The notes below the pieces were generated by a model that was given only the letters and a program-made list of their open reading frames with translations, did not search any database and was not told the origin of the DNA. Made by a program: the position numbers and the translations under genes. Below are positions 35,675 to 45,637 of a stretch of DNA of 64,000 nt, piece by piece; position 1 is the first letter of the stretch, and each line of letters begins with the position of its first letter. The stretch comes from Rubripirellula reticaptiva (lineage in GTDB: Bacteria > Planctomycetota > Planctomycetia > Pirellulales > Pirellulaceae): positions 310,001-374,000 of the forward strand of contig NZ_SJPX01000004.1 in assembly GCF_007860175.1 (NCBI RefSeq). The letters are read 5' to 3'.

Positions 35675-37302
35675 GCTTGCTCCTCCAAAGATTCGCCCCT
35701 TAGCACCTTCGTCATTCGTTCTCGCACATCATCATCCGGCTCGATTTTTTCGGCGGCTCGCAAGGTTTCAAACGGTGCGCCATCTCGATGGTCGGCCTGC
35801 CACTCTGTAAGGGCAGCGACGGCCATGTTTCGGTTGCGCACGACGGGACTCTTGAGACCGGCTTCAATAAATACGGCTCCCTGCCCCGGAAATCGTGGAA
35901 GTTCCTGAAGCAAGTAGTCGAGGCAGGAGTGACTTTCGTATTCCGGTCCTAATCCGAGTTCGTCACTCGGCCCAGTCGCAATCGCAGCCAAGTCGATTGC
36001 ACTTTCGGCAGCCTGCAACACCTGTGCAAACCGTTGTTCATCGACATGCCACACAACATAAAACCATCGCCCTGAGTCTGTTGGCTTGGCCTGCCATCGC
36101 CGCCAATGATGCTCCCAAGTTTCGAGACCGAGAGCCTTCGCTGCTTGGTTCGCTTGATGAAACTCAAGCTCATCGTCACTGAGCAAGGCTTCGCTCACTT
36201 TCTCGTTCCATACGTCTTGATTCAGAATCGCAGCACACGACTCAAGCAAGGCTGATCGACGTTCTGTCGTCCAACCTCTTTCTGAACGGGAGTCCCAGTC
36301 AGCATCAGCGTCTGACAGGTACTCTTTGATTGCATTGATGTGAAGGAAGTCAGAAATGGAGTCGGCGGCACTGCTGATGTGGCCCAGAAACATCTCCGTA
36401 ACTACCGCACCGTCGTCGTAATCGTCGATGCACTCGGCGGGACCACCTGCGATCAATGCTTGAAGAATTTCTCCTGATGAAGTTAGCAATTCTCGATCAA
36501 CTTGGTCCTCGCTAAGCGCTGCGATGAGCCCACCAGCCGATGCACAAGTGTAAGCGAGGTACTCGTACATTACGCTGTTTCGGTAGCCTTCACGCAGAAG
36601 CCAATTTTTAATCTCAGCATCATCGGTCTGCGCAAGACGTTCCACGACGTGAATGCGGCCCCAACCATCGACATTTTTTGCCAATTCCCAGAGAGAACGG
36701 TCAGGATTTTCACTAGCGTTCGCCAATGCGACAGCACAGAACAAAGTGAACTCATCGTGACGCCCCAAGGTTTGGAAGAGTTCTTCGTTTTCAGCCTGCC
36801 CAAACAGACCAAGGATTGCAATGCCGAACTTAACCGGTTCTCGGTCAGTGGCCTCTGTCACAAATGAGTACGTCAACTCGTAAAGTCGTTGGTGATCGAT
36901 TTGGTCTTCGCTGGTGACTGCTTCGATCACATGATCGATGATCGAGACCGTGTTCTCCTCCACGATTTCTCGGTAGAGCACTGCCTTGTTTGCCGCCGTG
37001 GGTTGGGCGCAATACTCCATCACAAGCTTGACCGTCTTCTGCACTTGCTCGTTCGGATCACCGGTTCCCATGTGGTGAGTTGCCACTCCGTCCATCGCAC
37101 CCGCCGCCCAGCGAATCCGTGAGCCAGCATTCACACGCTCATCATCCGGCAGAGTTTCACCACCTTCAGACAGTCCACTCGCAGACGGATCAATGTGAGA
37201 GCGTACATGATCGTAGATCGATGGCCGCTCATCCCACGGCACCGAATCCGGTTGATCGTCGTTCTGTTCCTTGCTTCCAAACATCTTGCTGAATATCCCC
37301 AT
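35671..37302 (-). CDS. Large helical hypothetical protein (family often mis-named limonene hydroxylase)
   Basis: 543 residues from ATG 37302 (MGIFSKMFGSKE). Helical repeats dominate; GRIHVVERLAQTDDAEIKNWLLREGYRNSVMYEYLAYTCA-type segments match a conserved bacterial family whose public name is doubtful. No catalytic motif is seen, so a scaffold is more likely than an oxygenase. It sits between NADAR and serpin in one operon. Confidence 0.7.
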   Translation of the reverse strand: MGIFSKMFGSKEQNDDQPDSVPWDERPSIYDHVRSHIDPSASGLSEGGETLPDDERVNAGSRIRWAAGAMDGVATHHMGTGDPNEQVQKTVKLVMEYCAQPTAANKAVLYREIVEENTVSIIDHVIEAVTSEDQIDHQRLYELTYSFVTEATDREPVKFGIAILGLFGQAENEELFQTLGRHDEFTLFCAVALANASENPDRSLWELAKNVDGWGRIHVVERLAQTDDAEIKNWLLREGYRNSVMYEYLAYTCASAGGLIAALSEDQVDRELLTSSGEILQALIAGGPAECIDDYDDGAVVTEMFLGHISSAADSISDFLHINAIKEYLSDADADWDSRSERGWTTERRSALLESCAAILNQDVWNEKVSEALLSDDELEFHQANQAAKALGLETWEHHWRRWQAKPTDSGRWFYVVWHVDEQRFAQVLQAAESAIDLAAIATGPSDELGLGPEYESHSCLDYLLQELPRFPGQGAVFIEAGLKSPVVRNRNMAVAALTEWQADHRDGAPFETLRAAEKIEPDDDVRERMTKVLRGESLEEQA

Positions 37303-37315
37303 TGTGTTCCCCTCT

Positions 37316-37774
37316 TTAATTCGTTTCCTGCACACGCAGTTTGTCACGGATTTCCATCAAGATTCGCCCGAGCATATTTCTTCCACTGCCGTCGCCGCCG
37401 TCTCCCCAGTAAGCGTCGTTCGTCGTGTGCTCGACGAGTTTTGCTTGACCGGTCGCCAGCAGCAGTTCTCGAAGGTCGTCATGCTGAGAGAACTTTGCCA
37501 TGACTGCACCTCGCATCACGTTGTCTTTGATCGACTCCCAATCACGCCGCAGCTTCTTCTTGCGATCCCGTCCCAGTCTGGCGGCGATCATTGGCGTCTT
37601 TGCCTTTCGCACCTCTTCCCGATGACCTGCATCTTGGAACTTCTGCCCCTGAAAGTAGTGCTCGGATGTCGGCCAGCGTTTCCCTTTCAGTTTGATGGAG
37701 TACGCAGCGAAATTTGAGAATTCGCCATATTCGTCGCTCACGCTGTAAAAGTTGATGACGCTTTGATCTGTCAT
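37316..37774 (-). CDS. NADAR domain protein (ADP-ribose-linked N-glycosidase family)
   Basis: 152 residues: INFYSVSDEYGEFSNFAAY, KRWPTSEHYFQGQKF and the C-terminal GRNMLGRILMEIRDKL are NADAR (formerly DUF1768/YbiA) hallmarks; the WPTSEHYFQ segment carries the active-site Glu. Characterised members cleave N-glycosidic bonds, including ADP-ribose from guanine in nucleic acid, and a riboflavin-pathway intermediate. No DarT-like toxin is visible nearby. It heads the NADAR-HEAT-serpin operon, 13 bases before the next gene. Confidence 0.9.
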   Translation of the reverse strand: MTDQSVINFYSVSDEYGEFSNFAAYSIKLKGKRWPTSEHYFQGQKFQDAGHREEVRKAKTPMIAARLGRDRKKKLRRDWESIKDNVMRGAVMAKFSQHDDLRELLLATGQAKLVEHTTNDAYWGDGGDGSGRNMLGRILMEIRDKLRVQETN

Positions 37775-37997
37775 AGCTGAGTCCCCGTGCTTCGTTTCGC
37801 TGTAAGTGTATTCCTGTCAGAGACAAATTTGCATCGGGGAGGTTCGGGCGACGTGAACCATCGTCAACGATTCGTGTCGTAAACTGTCATCACCGTCCCC
37901 GCCTCAGCAATGGGCGACGGTTCTTTAGCAGCAGACCCATAATACCGAGGGCGAAGAGTTCAACACGCAATCTATTCGCCCGTTCGATCCCCGACCG

Positions 37998-38540
37998 TTG
38001 CTGGTTCTCGATGTCGATGAGACATTGTTACACGCCTCAGATGATCCTCCCAAGCGGACCGCCGATTTTCGGTGTGGTCCCTACTTCGTATTACGAAGGC
38101 CACATTTGCGGGAGTTTTTGTTGAAGTGCGCTGGCCCGTTTCAGTTGGCGGTGTGGTCGTCTTCGAGTCCTGACTATTTGCACGCCGTCTTGGCTCAGGC
38201 CGTCCCGCCTGAAGTTCGATTGGTTTTCGTTTGGAGTCGTGAACGCTGTGTTCGTCGATTTGACCCTGAGTTGCAGGAACACTACTTCGTCAAGGACTTG
38301 AGAAAGGTCAAGCGGATCGGCTTTGATCTTGCACGAGTCTTGATCGTCGATGACACACCCAAGAAGCTCGAACGCAACTATGGCAACGCCGTTTACGTGA
38401 AACCGTTCCTTGGCGATTCGGACGATGACGAATTGCCTTGGCTTGCAGCGTATTTGCGAACGATGGTAACGGCTGATAATGTTCGACAGATCGAGAAACG
38501 AGGCTGGCGAAGTTCACTTACTACGGGGCCACGAAAGTGA
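37998..38540 (+). CDS. FCP1/NIF-type HAD phosphatase
   Basis: About 180 residues. HAD motif I is LVLDVDETLLH (DxDxT), motif II VWSSSS, motif III near KKLERNYGN after RVLIVDDTP. The NIF/FCP1 branch removes phosphate from proteins, or from nucleic acid ends in some bacterial operons. No ATG precedes the core: upstream codons are open (SIRPFDPRP) to a stop at 37946, so the start is TTG 37998 or a non-canonical codon upstream. Ends in GTGA overlap with the next gene. Confidence 0.75.
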   Translation: MLVLDVDETLLHASDDPPKRTADFRCGPYFVLRRPHLREFLLKCAGPFQLAVWSSSSPDYLHAVLAQAVPPEVRLVFVWSRERCVRRFDPELQEHYFVKDLRKVKRIGFDLARVLIVDDTPKKLERNYGNAVYVKPFLGDSDDDELPWLAAYLRTMVTADNVRQIEKRGWRSSLTTGPRK

Positions 38541-39046
38541 ACCGTCAATATCGATACGTCGGACCAGCGGAAATCGCTGCTCGTGTTCAAAGCGACTGCG
38601 GTGGAACAGTCATCGATTCAGTCGAAAAACTGAGAGACTCTCTCTGCTTAATGGATTGCTACCAAAGCGGAGAGAGTCTCACGGTGACCTTTGTTGTTGG
38701 AACAGACGGCATACTCCGAATCGCCGACCGACGATCTGAACACGTAGTCTGTGCGAGAGGCGAAGATGTCCTTAGTGCGGGTGAAATGTCAATCGGAACC
38801 GTTGGAGACGAGATCATTGTCGAACGTGTGACGAATCAATCAACTGGATACTGCCCAGAACCGGAGTCATGGGCAGTGGTTGCCAGTTCGCTGGATCGAA
38901 TTTCAGTCGAGCATCCTGACTGCTTCGACCCGGAATCCGTTTTCCGCCGTTGCCCTACCTGCTCGCAGATCAACATCGTCAAGGATCAGTGGTTCGTCTG
39001 CGGAGTCTGTCAGTCCGCCCTTCCTGCTTCGTGGAATTTTGAGTGA
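38537..39046 (+). CDS. Hypothetical protein with C-terminal zinc ribbon
   Basis: 169 residues from GTG 38537, coupled to the HAD gene (GTGA). The N-terminal part (YRYVGPAEIAARVQSDCGGTVI) is unrecognised; the end RRCPTCSQINIVKDQWFVCGVCQ is a four-Cys zinc ribbon. The tight coupling suggests it supplies substrate or protein recognition for the phosphatase. Confidence 0.65.
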   Translation: MNRQYRYVGPAEIAARVQSDCGGTVIDSVEKLRDSLCLMDCYQSGESLTVTFVVGTDGILRIADRRSEHVVCARGEDVLSAGEMSIGTVGDEIIVERVTNQSTGYCPEPESWAVVASSLDRISVEHPDCFDPESVFRRCPTCSQINIVKDQWFVCGVCQSALPASWNFE

Positions 39047-39207
39047 CTTTCCCGACGCTGTGTGTGAACCTTCTTTCCAGCAAAGCGTCATCTTAGAAAC
39101 TCGAAATCTGACGGAACCTTCGCTATGCCACATACGAATCAACAACATTCTGAACAACGGACATTTTTGATGGCGTAATCCGGCACTAGCTTATTGAGAC
39201 TCAACTC

Positions 39208-39246
39208 AAGCCCGCACGGTGCAGGTCAACCGTGTGGGCTTTTTTC
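39208..39246 (+). terminator. Rho-independent terminator
   Basis: AAGCCCGCACGGT pairs with ACCGTGTGGGCTT around an eight-base loop, followed by TTTTTT. It separates the HAD/zinc-ribbon pair from the RNA-repair operon. Confidence 0.85.
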
Positions 39247-39272
39247 GTTGATTCAGAAATCAAGTGTGCGTG

Positions 39273-39713
39273 ATGGAAGCTGTTGTATTTGCTGGTCTGC
39301 AAGGTTCAGGAAAGTCTTCGTTCTTCAAGGAGCGGTTCTTTGCGACTCACGTGCGGATCAGCCTCGACCTTTTGCGAACTCGAAATCGAGAGAATCGCAT
39401 CTTTGAGGTTTGCTTAGAGACGCAGCAGAAGTTTGTGATCGACAACACGAATCCCACTTGCGACGAAAGGGTCAAGTACATCGGTAAGTCACGGGATTCA
39501 GGATTTCAAGTAATTGGCTACTACTTTCGCTCAAAGGTGGACGACTGTTTGAGAAGGAACGAGGGACGGGCTGATCGAGTGCCAGAGGTAGCGATACTCT
39601 CGACGGCAAAGAAACTAGAGCTTCCAAGGTTGGAAGAGGGCTTCGACGAATTGTGGTACGTGCGAATTGAAGACAACGGGTTTGTGGTCGAGGAATGGAA
39701 AAATGAAGTTTGA
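39273..39713 (+). CDS. P-loop kinase-like protein (polynucleotide-kinase type AAA_33)
   Basis: 146 residues from ATG 39273; GTG codons at 39264 and 39270 are alternatives. Walker A is VFAGLQGSGKSSFF, followed by RISLDLLR and FVIDNTNPTCDERVKYI, the Asn-Thr-Asn pattern shared with polynucleotide kinases. It lacks a separate phosphatase domain. First gene after the terminator; its end overlaps the Thg1 gene by 11 bases, so it probably belongs to the repair operon as a second 5' kinase or nucleotide kinase. Confidence 0.82.
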   Translation: MEAVVFAGLQGSGKSSFFKERFFATHVRISLDLLRTRNRENRIFEVCLETQQKFVIDNTNPTCDERVKYIGKSRDSGFQVIGYYFRSKVDDCLRRNEGRADRVPEVAILSTAKKLELPRLEEGFDELWYVRIEDNGFVVEEWKNEV

Positions 39714-40478
39714 CGATCTCGACAAGAAAATGCGGGTCTACGAAACCGCCGCTGATCTGTGCGTGCTGCCGGGCATGTTCATGGTTGCTCGCATCGACGG
39801 TCGCAGTTTCACCCGATTGACGAAGGAAGTCTGTCAGTTTGAAGCCCCGTTCGATGTTCGATTCCGTGACCTGATGGTGGCAACAACCGAGTCGCTAATG
39901 AACTGTGGATTCAAAGTGCTTTACGCCTACACCGAGAGTGATGAAATCTCACTTCTCTTCGGACCTGATGAGCGAGTGTTTGGCCGTAAGCTCCGCAAGT
40001 ACAATTCAACGCTGGCCGGTGAGGCGAGTGCCCAGTTCTCAGTGCGTCTGGGGAAAGCTGCGGCGTTCGACTGTCGAATTTCGCAACTGCCAAGCGTTGA
40101 ATTGGTCGTTGATTACTTCCGCTGGCGCAATGAGGACGCTGCCCGAAACGCCTTGAACTCATGGTGCTACTGGACGCTACGAAAGCAAGGGCTCAAAGAA
40201 CAAGAAGCAACCAAGCGACTTCTTGGGAAATCGGTGAGCCAAAAGAACGAAATGCTTTTTCAGTTTGGGATCAACTTCAACGAAATCCCTCGTTGGCAAA
40301 AGCGTGGTGTCGGCCTTTACTGGGAAAACTACGACAAGGCTTCAATCAACCCAATAACAAATACCGAGACGGTTGCTCGCAGAAAACGTATCCAGACGAA
40401 CTATGACCTTCCGATGAAGAGCGATTACGGCGTTTTCGTCGAATCGATTGTTTCACAATCTCGAACAGCAGGAGCGGC

Positions 40479-40482
<4 letters not shown>
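39703..40482 (+). CDS. Thg1-like 3'-5' polymerase (tRNA-His guanylyltransferase family)
   Basis: 259 residues from ATG 39703. The family core is intact: [15 protein letters not shown] (residues 27-40, metal Asp32) and [11 protein letters not shown] (residues 76-86, Asp80-Glu81), then [14 protein letters not shown] and [18 protein letters not shown]. Thg1-like proteins in bacteria add nucleotides in the 3'-to-5' direction to 5'-truncated tRNA and so repair it, rather than only making G-1 of tRNA-His. The context with RNA ligase and end-healing enzymes supports the repair role. Confidence 0.93.
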
Positions 40483-41218
<736 letters not shown>

Positions 41219-41222
<4 letters not shown>

Positions 41223-42340
41223 ATTGGAAGCAACTCAAAATCGCATCGCTTGACGAGATCACGGCATGGGCTGAAACCCAGCCGTGGTGTCGAGCGATGA
41301 CGGATTGCGCACAGGATACCGAGTGGCATTCGGAGGGAGATGTCTGGACACACACAAAGATGGTTTGTGAACAGCTTACGCAGTTAGAGGAATGGCCTGA
41401 ACTATCCGCTCACGACAAAACGGCGCTGGTCTTCACAGCACTGTTCCATGACGCTGCCAAACCGCTGACCTCTCGGGTCGATCCCGATACAGGACGCATT
41501 ACTTCGCCAAACCATGCCGTGAAGGGTGAGCATCTCGTTCGTGGAGTCCTGCGTGATCTGGGATGCGATCTGGAAACTCGTGAGCAGATTGCACGACTCG
41601 TCCGATACCACGGTCGGCCAGCCTTCTTGCTGGAACGCACCGAGCCGATTCATGAAGTTGTGCGGCTTTCGTGGCTTGTCGAGAACCGATTGCTCTATTT
41701 GTTTGCTCTGGCGGACACTCGTGGGCGAAACACCGAATCGATGACTCGCCCTGAAGAGAATCTGAATTATTGGAAGCTGCTCTCGGAAGAGTCGGCCTGC
41801 TACGACAAGCAGTATTCATTTGCCAACGCCCATGCTCGATTTCTATTCTTCCGTCAGCGTGAGCCAAATTTGCACTATGTGCCACACGAAGAGTTTTCTT
41901 GTCAGGTAACAGTGATGGTCGGCCTACCCGGAAGCGGCAAGGATACGTGGTTATCTCGAAACCGCAGTGACCTACCTGTCGTTGCCTTGGACGATATTCG
42001 TGGCGAACTTGATGTCGATCCGACCGACAATCAAGGCCAAGTTGTGCAATTGGCTCGTGAGCGATGCCGTGAGCACCTTCGAGCCGGAACGTCGTTTGCG
42101 TTCAATGCGACAAACACGATGAAGCAGACCCGTGGGCGATGGATCGACCTGTGCGCCGACTACAACGCTCGCATCGAACTGGTCTACGTGGAACCGCTAT
42201 TCAAAGACTTGCTCAAGCAGAACAAGAGCCGTCAGAACCCAGTTCCCGAGCAAGTCATCAAGAAGCTGGCTGCAAAGTGCGAGCCGCCAACATGGATTGA
42301 AGGTCACTCCGTGATCTTCTCGACAGGAGAATCGGAATGA
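41219..42340 (+). CDS. HD-Pnk: HD-domain phosphoesterase fused to 5'-OH polynucleotide kinase
   Basis: 373 residues from ATG 41219. The N-terminal HD domain has His45 (VWTHTKM), His77-Asp78 (FHDAAKPL) and NHAVKGEHL. The C-terminal kinase has P-loop GLPGSGKDT (235-243), VALDDIR and [16 protein letters not shown]. Known HD-Pnk enzymes remove 2',3'-cyclic or 2' phosphate with the HD module and phosphorylate 5'-OH ends with the kinase, producing ends ready for ligation. It lies between ligase and Pth2 with four-base overlaps on both sides. Confidence 0.93.
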
Positions 42341-42744
42341 ACCCAGAAACCGGTTTGAAACAGGTGGCAGTCAAGCAAGTGATTGTCATGCGACACGATT
42401 TGAAGATGCGTCGTGGCAAGCAAATCGCACAGGGTGCTCACGCTTCCATGTCTTTTCTGTGTCGCCGGTTGCAGGAAAATGAGTCAATTTCAGTCGAGGA
42501 CTTCTCGAAGATTCAGAGGACATGGCTCACAGGATCATTCGCAAAGGTGTGTTGTCGAGTGAACAGCGAGGAAGAACTATTCGAGATTCATGACAAAGCT
42601 CAAGAAGCTGGCCTCGAAGTGCATCTAATCACGGACAGCGGAAAAACAGAATTTCACGGCCAGCCGACCAATACCTGCTTGGCAATTGGCCCTGATGAGA
42701 CAGAGAAGATTGACAAAATCACGGGTCATCTTCAACTGCTTTGA
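42337..42744 (+). CDS. Peptidyl-tRNA hydrolase, Pth2 type
   Basis: 135 residues. [25 protein letters not shown] and [24 protein letters not shown] are the two Pth2 blocks. Pth2 is the archaeal/eukaryotic enzyme and is uncommon in bacteria, which normally use the unrelated Pth. It splits the ester bond of peptidyl-tRNA. As the last coupled gene of the repair operon it may free damaged tRNA of its peptide before end repair. Confidence 0.93.
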   Translation: MNPETGLKQVAVKQVIVMRHDLKMRRGKQIAQGAHASMSFLCRRLQENESISVEDFSKIQRTWLTGSFAKVCCRVNSEEELFEIHDKAQEAGLEVHLITDSGKTEFHGQPTNTCLAIGPDETEKIDKITGHLQLL

Positions 42745-42773
42745 TCTTGCTTGGGAATGAGAGAAATACACGA

Positions 42774-44468
42774 ATGAAAATTCACGACTTCACAAGACTT
42801 GGTGACATCGAAGCGGTTCGCAGGGAACTGGCAAATGGCACTCCTGTTGATTCCAGAGACGAGCGTGACTTCACGCCCTTGGCCTATGCAGCCAGTAGCT
42901 CAGATGATGATGAGTCCATCATGACGCTACTTATCGATTCAGGAGCAGATGTGAACGCTGCCGTTGGAGAATCGAAAGAGTTTCCGCTCGGAATAGCAGC
43001 TTGCTCGGGAAGCATCAGGAAAGTCCAGTTGCTCGCAGATGCTGGGGCCAACGTCAAATTCGTGACAGAAAGCGGATACACGGTTCTCATCAACATCATG
43101 TACAAGTTGTTCGATGACGAGCGATTGGTTCCTATGATCAACTTATTGGTCAGACTTGGTGCCGAGACTGATTGCGAAACCAGACATGGTGAGTCGCCAC
43201 TGATCGTGTCTTCACGCTTCGGTCGTTTCGACGCTGTAAATGCGTTGCTCGACGCAGGGGCTGATCCGTCACCGCTCCAGTGGACGAAGCTAATGCAGGC
43301 GATTGCTCTCGGAACCATCGATGAGGTCCAGACGCTGCTTTCGGAGAAGGACATTCGGCTTGATGAGCGTGATCGCTGGGAACGAACACCGTGGCTGCTG
43401 GCTTGTGTGACCGGAGACATTGCCAAGGCAAAACTGATTCTTGAAGCTGGGGCCGATCTCAAGGACCGAGAACGCATGGGTTCGGCTGCACTGGCAGTCA
43501 GTGCCGGGAAAGGCAATGTTGAAATGCTCTCGTGGCTATTAGATGTTGGGGCTGATGTTGAAGCGGTTGATGGCGCAGACAATACAGCCCTAATGCTCGC
43601 CGCACAGGCAGGTGAGACGGAGAGCGTTCGATTGCTACTCGAAGCTGGTGCCGTCTCCAACGGTAAGAACGAGTACGATGAAAGCACGATATCACTGGCT
43701 TCATCTGAAGGCGTAATGCGTCTGCTTGTCGGAGCCGGGGCGGACATCTCCGAAATCAGCACCGAGCTAAAACGAACACTGCTTGGATTGCAAAGCGTCG
43801 AATCGCTGAACGTCACGAAGAAGGAATACAAGTCAGGTTGTCGCCCAAGGTTTGGCAAGTCAAACCCAGAAATGATGGACATTCCGTTTTGGGATGACAT
43901 GGTGCGAGCAGGGATCTCTGCGTATCAGGCGAAAGACCAATTCAACGACGTTAAGAATATGTCGCAGGCAACATGGTGCTTCAGTCGGTTCGGCGTCTCG
44001 TTCACCGAGCTTCCTGACGGACGGTTCGTCCAGATCGGTGGTGAACATGAAGACTTTTACGATCCCGATTTTTGCATCTACAACGACGTGCTCATTCATG
44101 AGCAAGATGGACAGTTTCAGATCATGGGCTATCCCGAGAAAGTGTTTTCTCCGACCGACTTTCACTCAGCGACGTATCTGAACGGGTTCATCTATGTCGT
44201 TGGCGGATTGGGCTACAGCGGTTCACGGCAATTCGGAACAACGCCGATCTACCGATTGAACTGCGGAACGTGGAAGATTGAGTCAGTCGCATCAACTGGA
44301 GACAAGCCCGGCTGGATCTACGGACACAAAGCTCGCTTCGAGGATTCGGGCTTGCTCGTGATTTCTGGTGGAAAAATCTGTCTTGAAGTGAAAGGTGAAG
44401 AGGAGCACGTGGATAATGAAAACGTGTTCACTCTGGATCTGTCGAGCAGGGTCTGGACTCGTGCTTGA
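42774..44468 (+). CDS. Ankyrin-repeat and kelch-like protein
   Basis: 564 residues from ATG 42774, 29 bases after pth2. Eight or so ankyrin repeats occupy residues 1-330 (for example DFTPLAYAASSSDDDESIMTLLIDSGADVNAA, ALMLAAQAGETESVRLLLEAGA). The C-terminal ~150 residues are kelch-like beta-propeller blades (YLNGFIYVVGGLGYSGSRQFG, LLVISGGKI). Cytoplasmic adaptor by inference. It may be the sensor or target adaptor of the repair operon, or simply a neighbour. Confidence 0.8.
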   Translation: MKIHDFTRLGDIEAVRRELANGTPVDSRDERDFTPLAYAASSSDDDESIMTLLIDSGADVNAAVGESKEFPLGIAACSGSIRKVQLLADAGANVKFVTESGYTVLINIMYKLFDDERLVPMINLLVRLGAETDCETRHGESPLIVSSRFGRFDAVNALLDAGADPSPLQWTKLMQAIALGTIDEVQTLLSEKDIRLDERDRWERTPWLLACVTGDIAKAKLILEAGADLKDRERMGSAALAVSAGKGNVEMLSWLLDVGADVEAVDGADNTALMLAAQAGETESVRLLLEAGAVSNGKNEYDESTISLASSEGVMRLLVGAGADISEISTELKRTLLGLQSVESLNVTKKEYKSGCRPRFGKSNPEMMDIPFWDDMVRAGISAYQAKDQFNDVKNMSQATWCFSRFGVSFTELPDGRFVQIGGEHEDFYDPDFCIYNDVLIHEQDGQFQIMGYPEKVFSPTDFHSATYLNGFIYVVGGLGYSGSRQFGTTPIYRLNCGTWKIESVASTGDKPGWIYGHKARFEDSGLLVISGGKICLEVKGEEEHVDNENVFTLDLSSRVWTRA

Positions 44469-44820
44469 TCCTGCCTATGCACTTGATCCAATACACTGCC
44501 GTCAAAATTTGGCGGTGGCGATTTTTCGATCGGCGAATTGGTTGACGAATTTGACTCTTCTCCCACTAAACACTGCCGTCCAGACAACAACTTTTGCAAC
44601 GACCCTTTCGATCTGCCGAAATTCTGGCGGCGGCGATTTTCGCAAGTCGATTTGTTTGGATCGATCAGCGCAGGCAGCGATCGAAGAAAGTTCTTCGATA
44701 ACAAAGAGCCTCATGGCGTAGTGTCTCCCGAGGGTACGGCGGGGACTTTCTCCACCAACTTTTCGATAAAAGTTGTTGAGTTGTTCGTTTTGCAACTGGA
44801 ACTCGAAAAGACCAAGCCAA
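44469..44820. other. Non-coding stretch with direct repeats downstream of the recombinase gene
   Basis: No supported gene. CACTGCCGTC occurs at about 44494 and 44571, and TGGCGG(T/C)GGCGATTTT at about 44510 and 44625, giving two imperfect units some 80-120 bases apart. The stretch lies between the convergent ankyrin and recombinase genes. Recombinase subsites are possible but such sites usually lie upstream of the gene. Confidence 0.3.
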
Positions 44821-45426
44821 TCAAGCAATCGGTTCGACTTCTCGAAGCACACGATAAATCGTCGGTCGTGACAGCCCTGTCACACGTGCAATCTGTGTGA
44901 TCTTTCGGCCCGCTGCTTTCATCTCGTGGATCGCATTCACTTGATCGTCCGTCACTTTCCAGCGCCAGCCCTTATCGCTGCCGCCCCACGTCTTTCCTCG
45001 TTTACGTGCGGCTGATTGACCGGCTGCAACTCGCTCGGCTCTGATCTCCGTCTCGTATTCAGCAACGCTCGCCAGAATGCGTGCGTGCAAGCGACCGGCT
45101 GGTGATGCCAAGCTAAACCCATCCTTCATGCTGACCAGATCGACACCACGTTCGTGAAGTTCATCGAACAGTTGGCAAAGTCCCTTCGTTGTTCGGCCAA
45201 GACGATCGAGTCTCCAGACAACGATGCGATCGAGCTTGCCTGCACGCAAGGCTTCCATCATCTTGTCCATGCCGGGCCGACTCATCGTTCGTCCCGTGAA
45301 AGAGTCCTTGAAGTAGATCACTGGCTCGCCGTGGGCTGCGGCCCATCGTTCAAGATCAGGCATCTGGCTACGGTGATCCTGCTGCTTGCTACTTACCCGA
45401 ACGTAGATCGCTGTCTTCTTGGTCAT
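44821..45426 (-). CDS. Serine recombinase, resolvase/invertase type
   Basis: 201 residues. Catalytic Ser in YVRVSSKQQ, arginine-rich VVWRLDRLGRTTKGL, the long E helix (ILASVAEYETEIRAERVAAG) and a C-terminal helix-turn-helix (ITQIARVTGLSRPTIYRVL). Full length for the small resolvase class. It would resolve cointegrates or invert DNA of the mobile region. A repeat copy precedes its start. Confidence 0.92.
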   Translation of the reverse strand: MTKKTAIYVRVSSKQQDHRSQMPDLERWAAAHGEPVIYFKDSFTGRTMSRPGMDKMMEALRAGKLDRIVVWRLDRLGRTTKGLCQLFDELHERGVDLVSMKDGFSLASPAGRLHARILASVAEYETEIRAERVAAGQSAARKRGKTWGGSDKGWRWKVTDDQVNAIHEMKAAGRKITQIARVTGLSRPTIYRVLREVEPIA

Positions 45427-45460
45427 GTTTTCAACTCCACTGACTGATGAACTCAGCGAT

Positions 45461-45474
45461 GTAGTTGGTGTCCG
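45461..45474 (-). repeat. Stop-abutting repeat upstream of the recombinase
   Basis: CGGACACCAACTAC preceded by TAA (45475-45477), but no gene ending at that TAA is visible; the recombinase ATG is 35 bases downstream. Confidence 0.75.
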
Positions 45475-45637
45475 TTACTGTAAACTGTCATTTTTATTCG
45501 ACCCGTTACAGTTCCGTTCTCACGATTCACCGGCGATTGGATCGAATTCGAGCCGATTTCAGAACACTACTGACACTTTACAGAATCGATCGTCAGCTTC
45601 CGTTGATACAATGCGGTCTGTCTCTGGGAGCCGTCCA

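Noticed and set aside
42884-43900. 338-residue minus-strand frame opposite the ankyrin gene
   Set aside because: Low-complexity Ser/Ala-rich product typical of an antisense frame of ankyrin repeats.
44821-45426. Complete Tn3-type transposon around the serine recombinase
   Set aside because: No transposase and no 38-base-type inverted ends are visible; the recombinase alone does not define a transposon.
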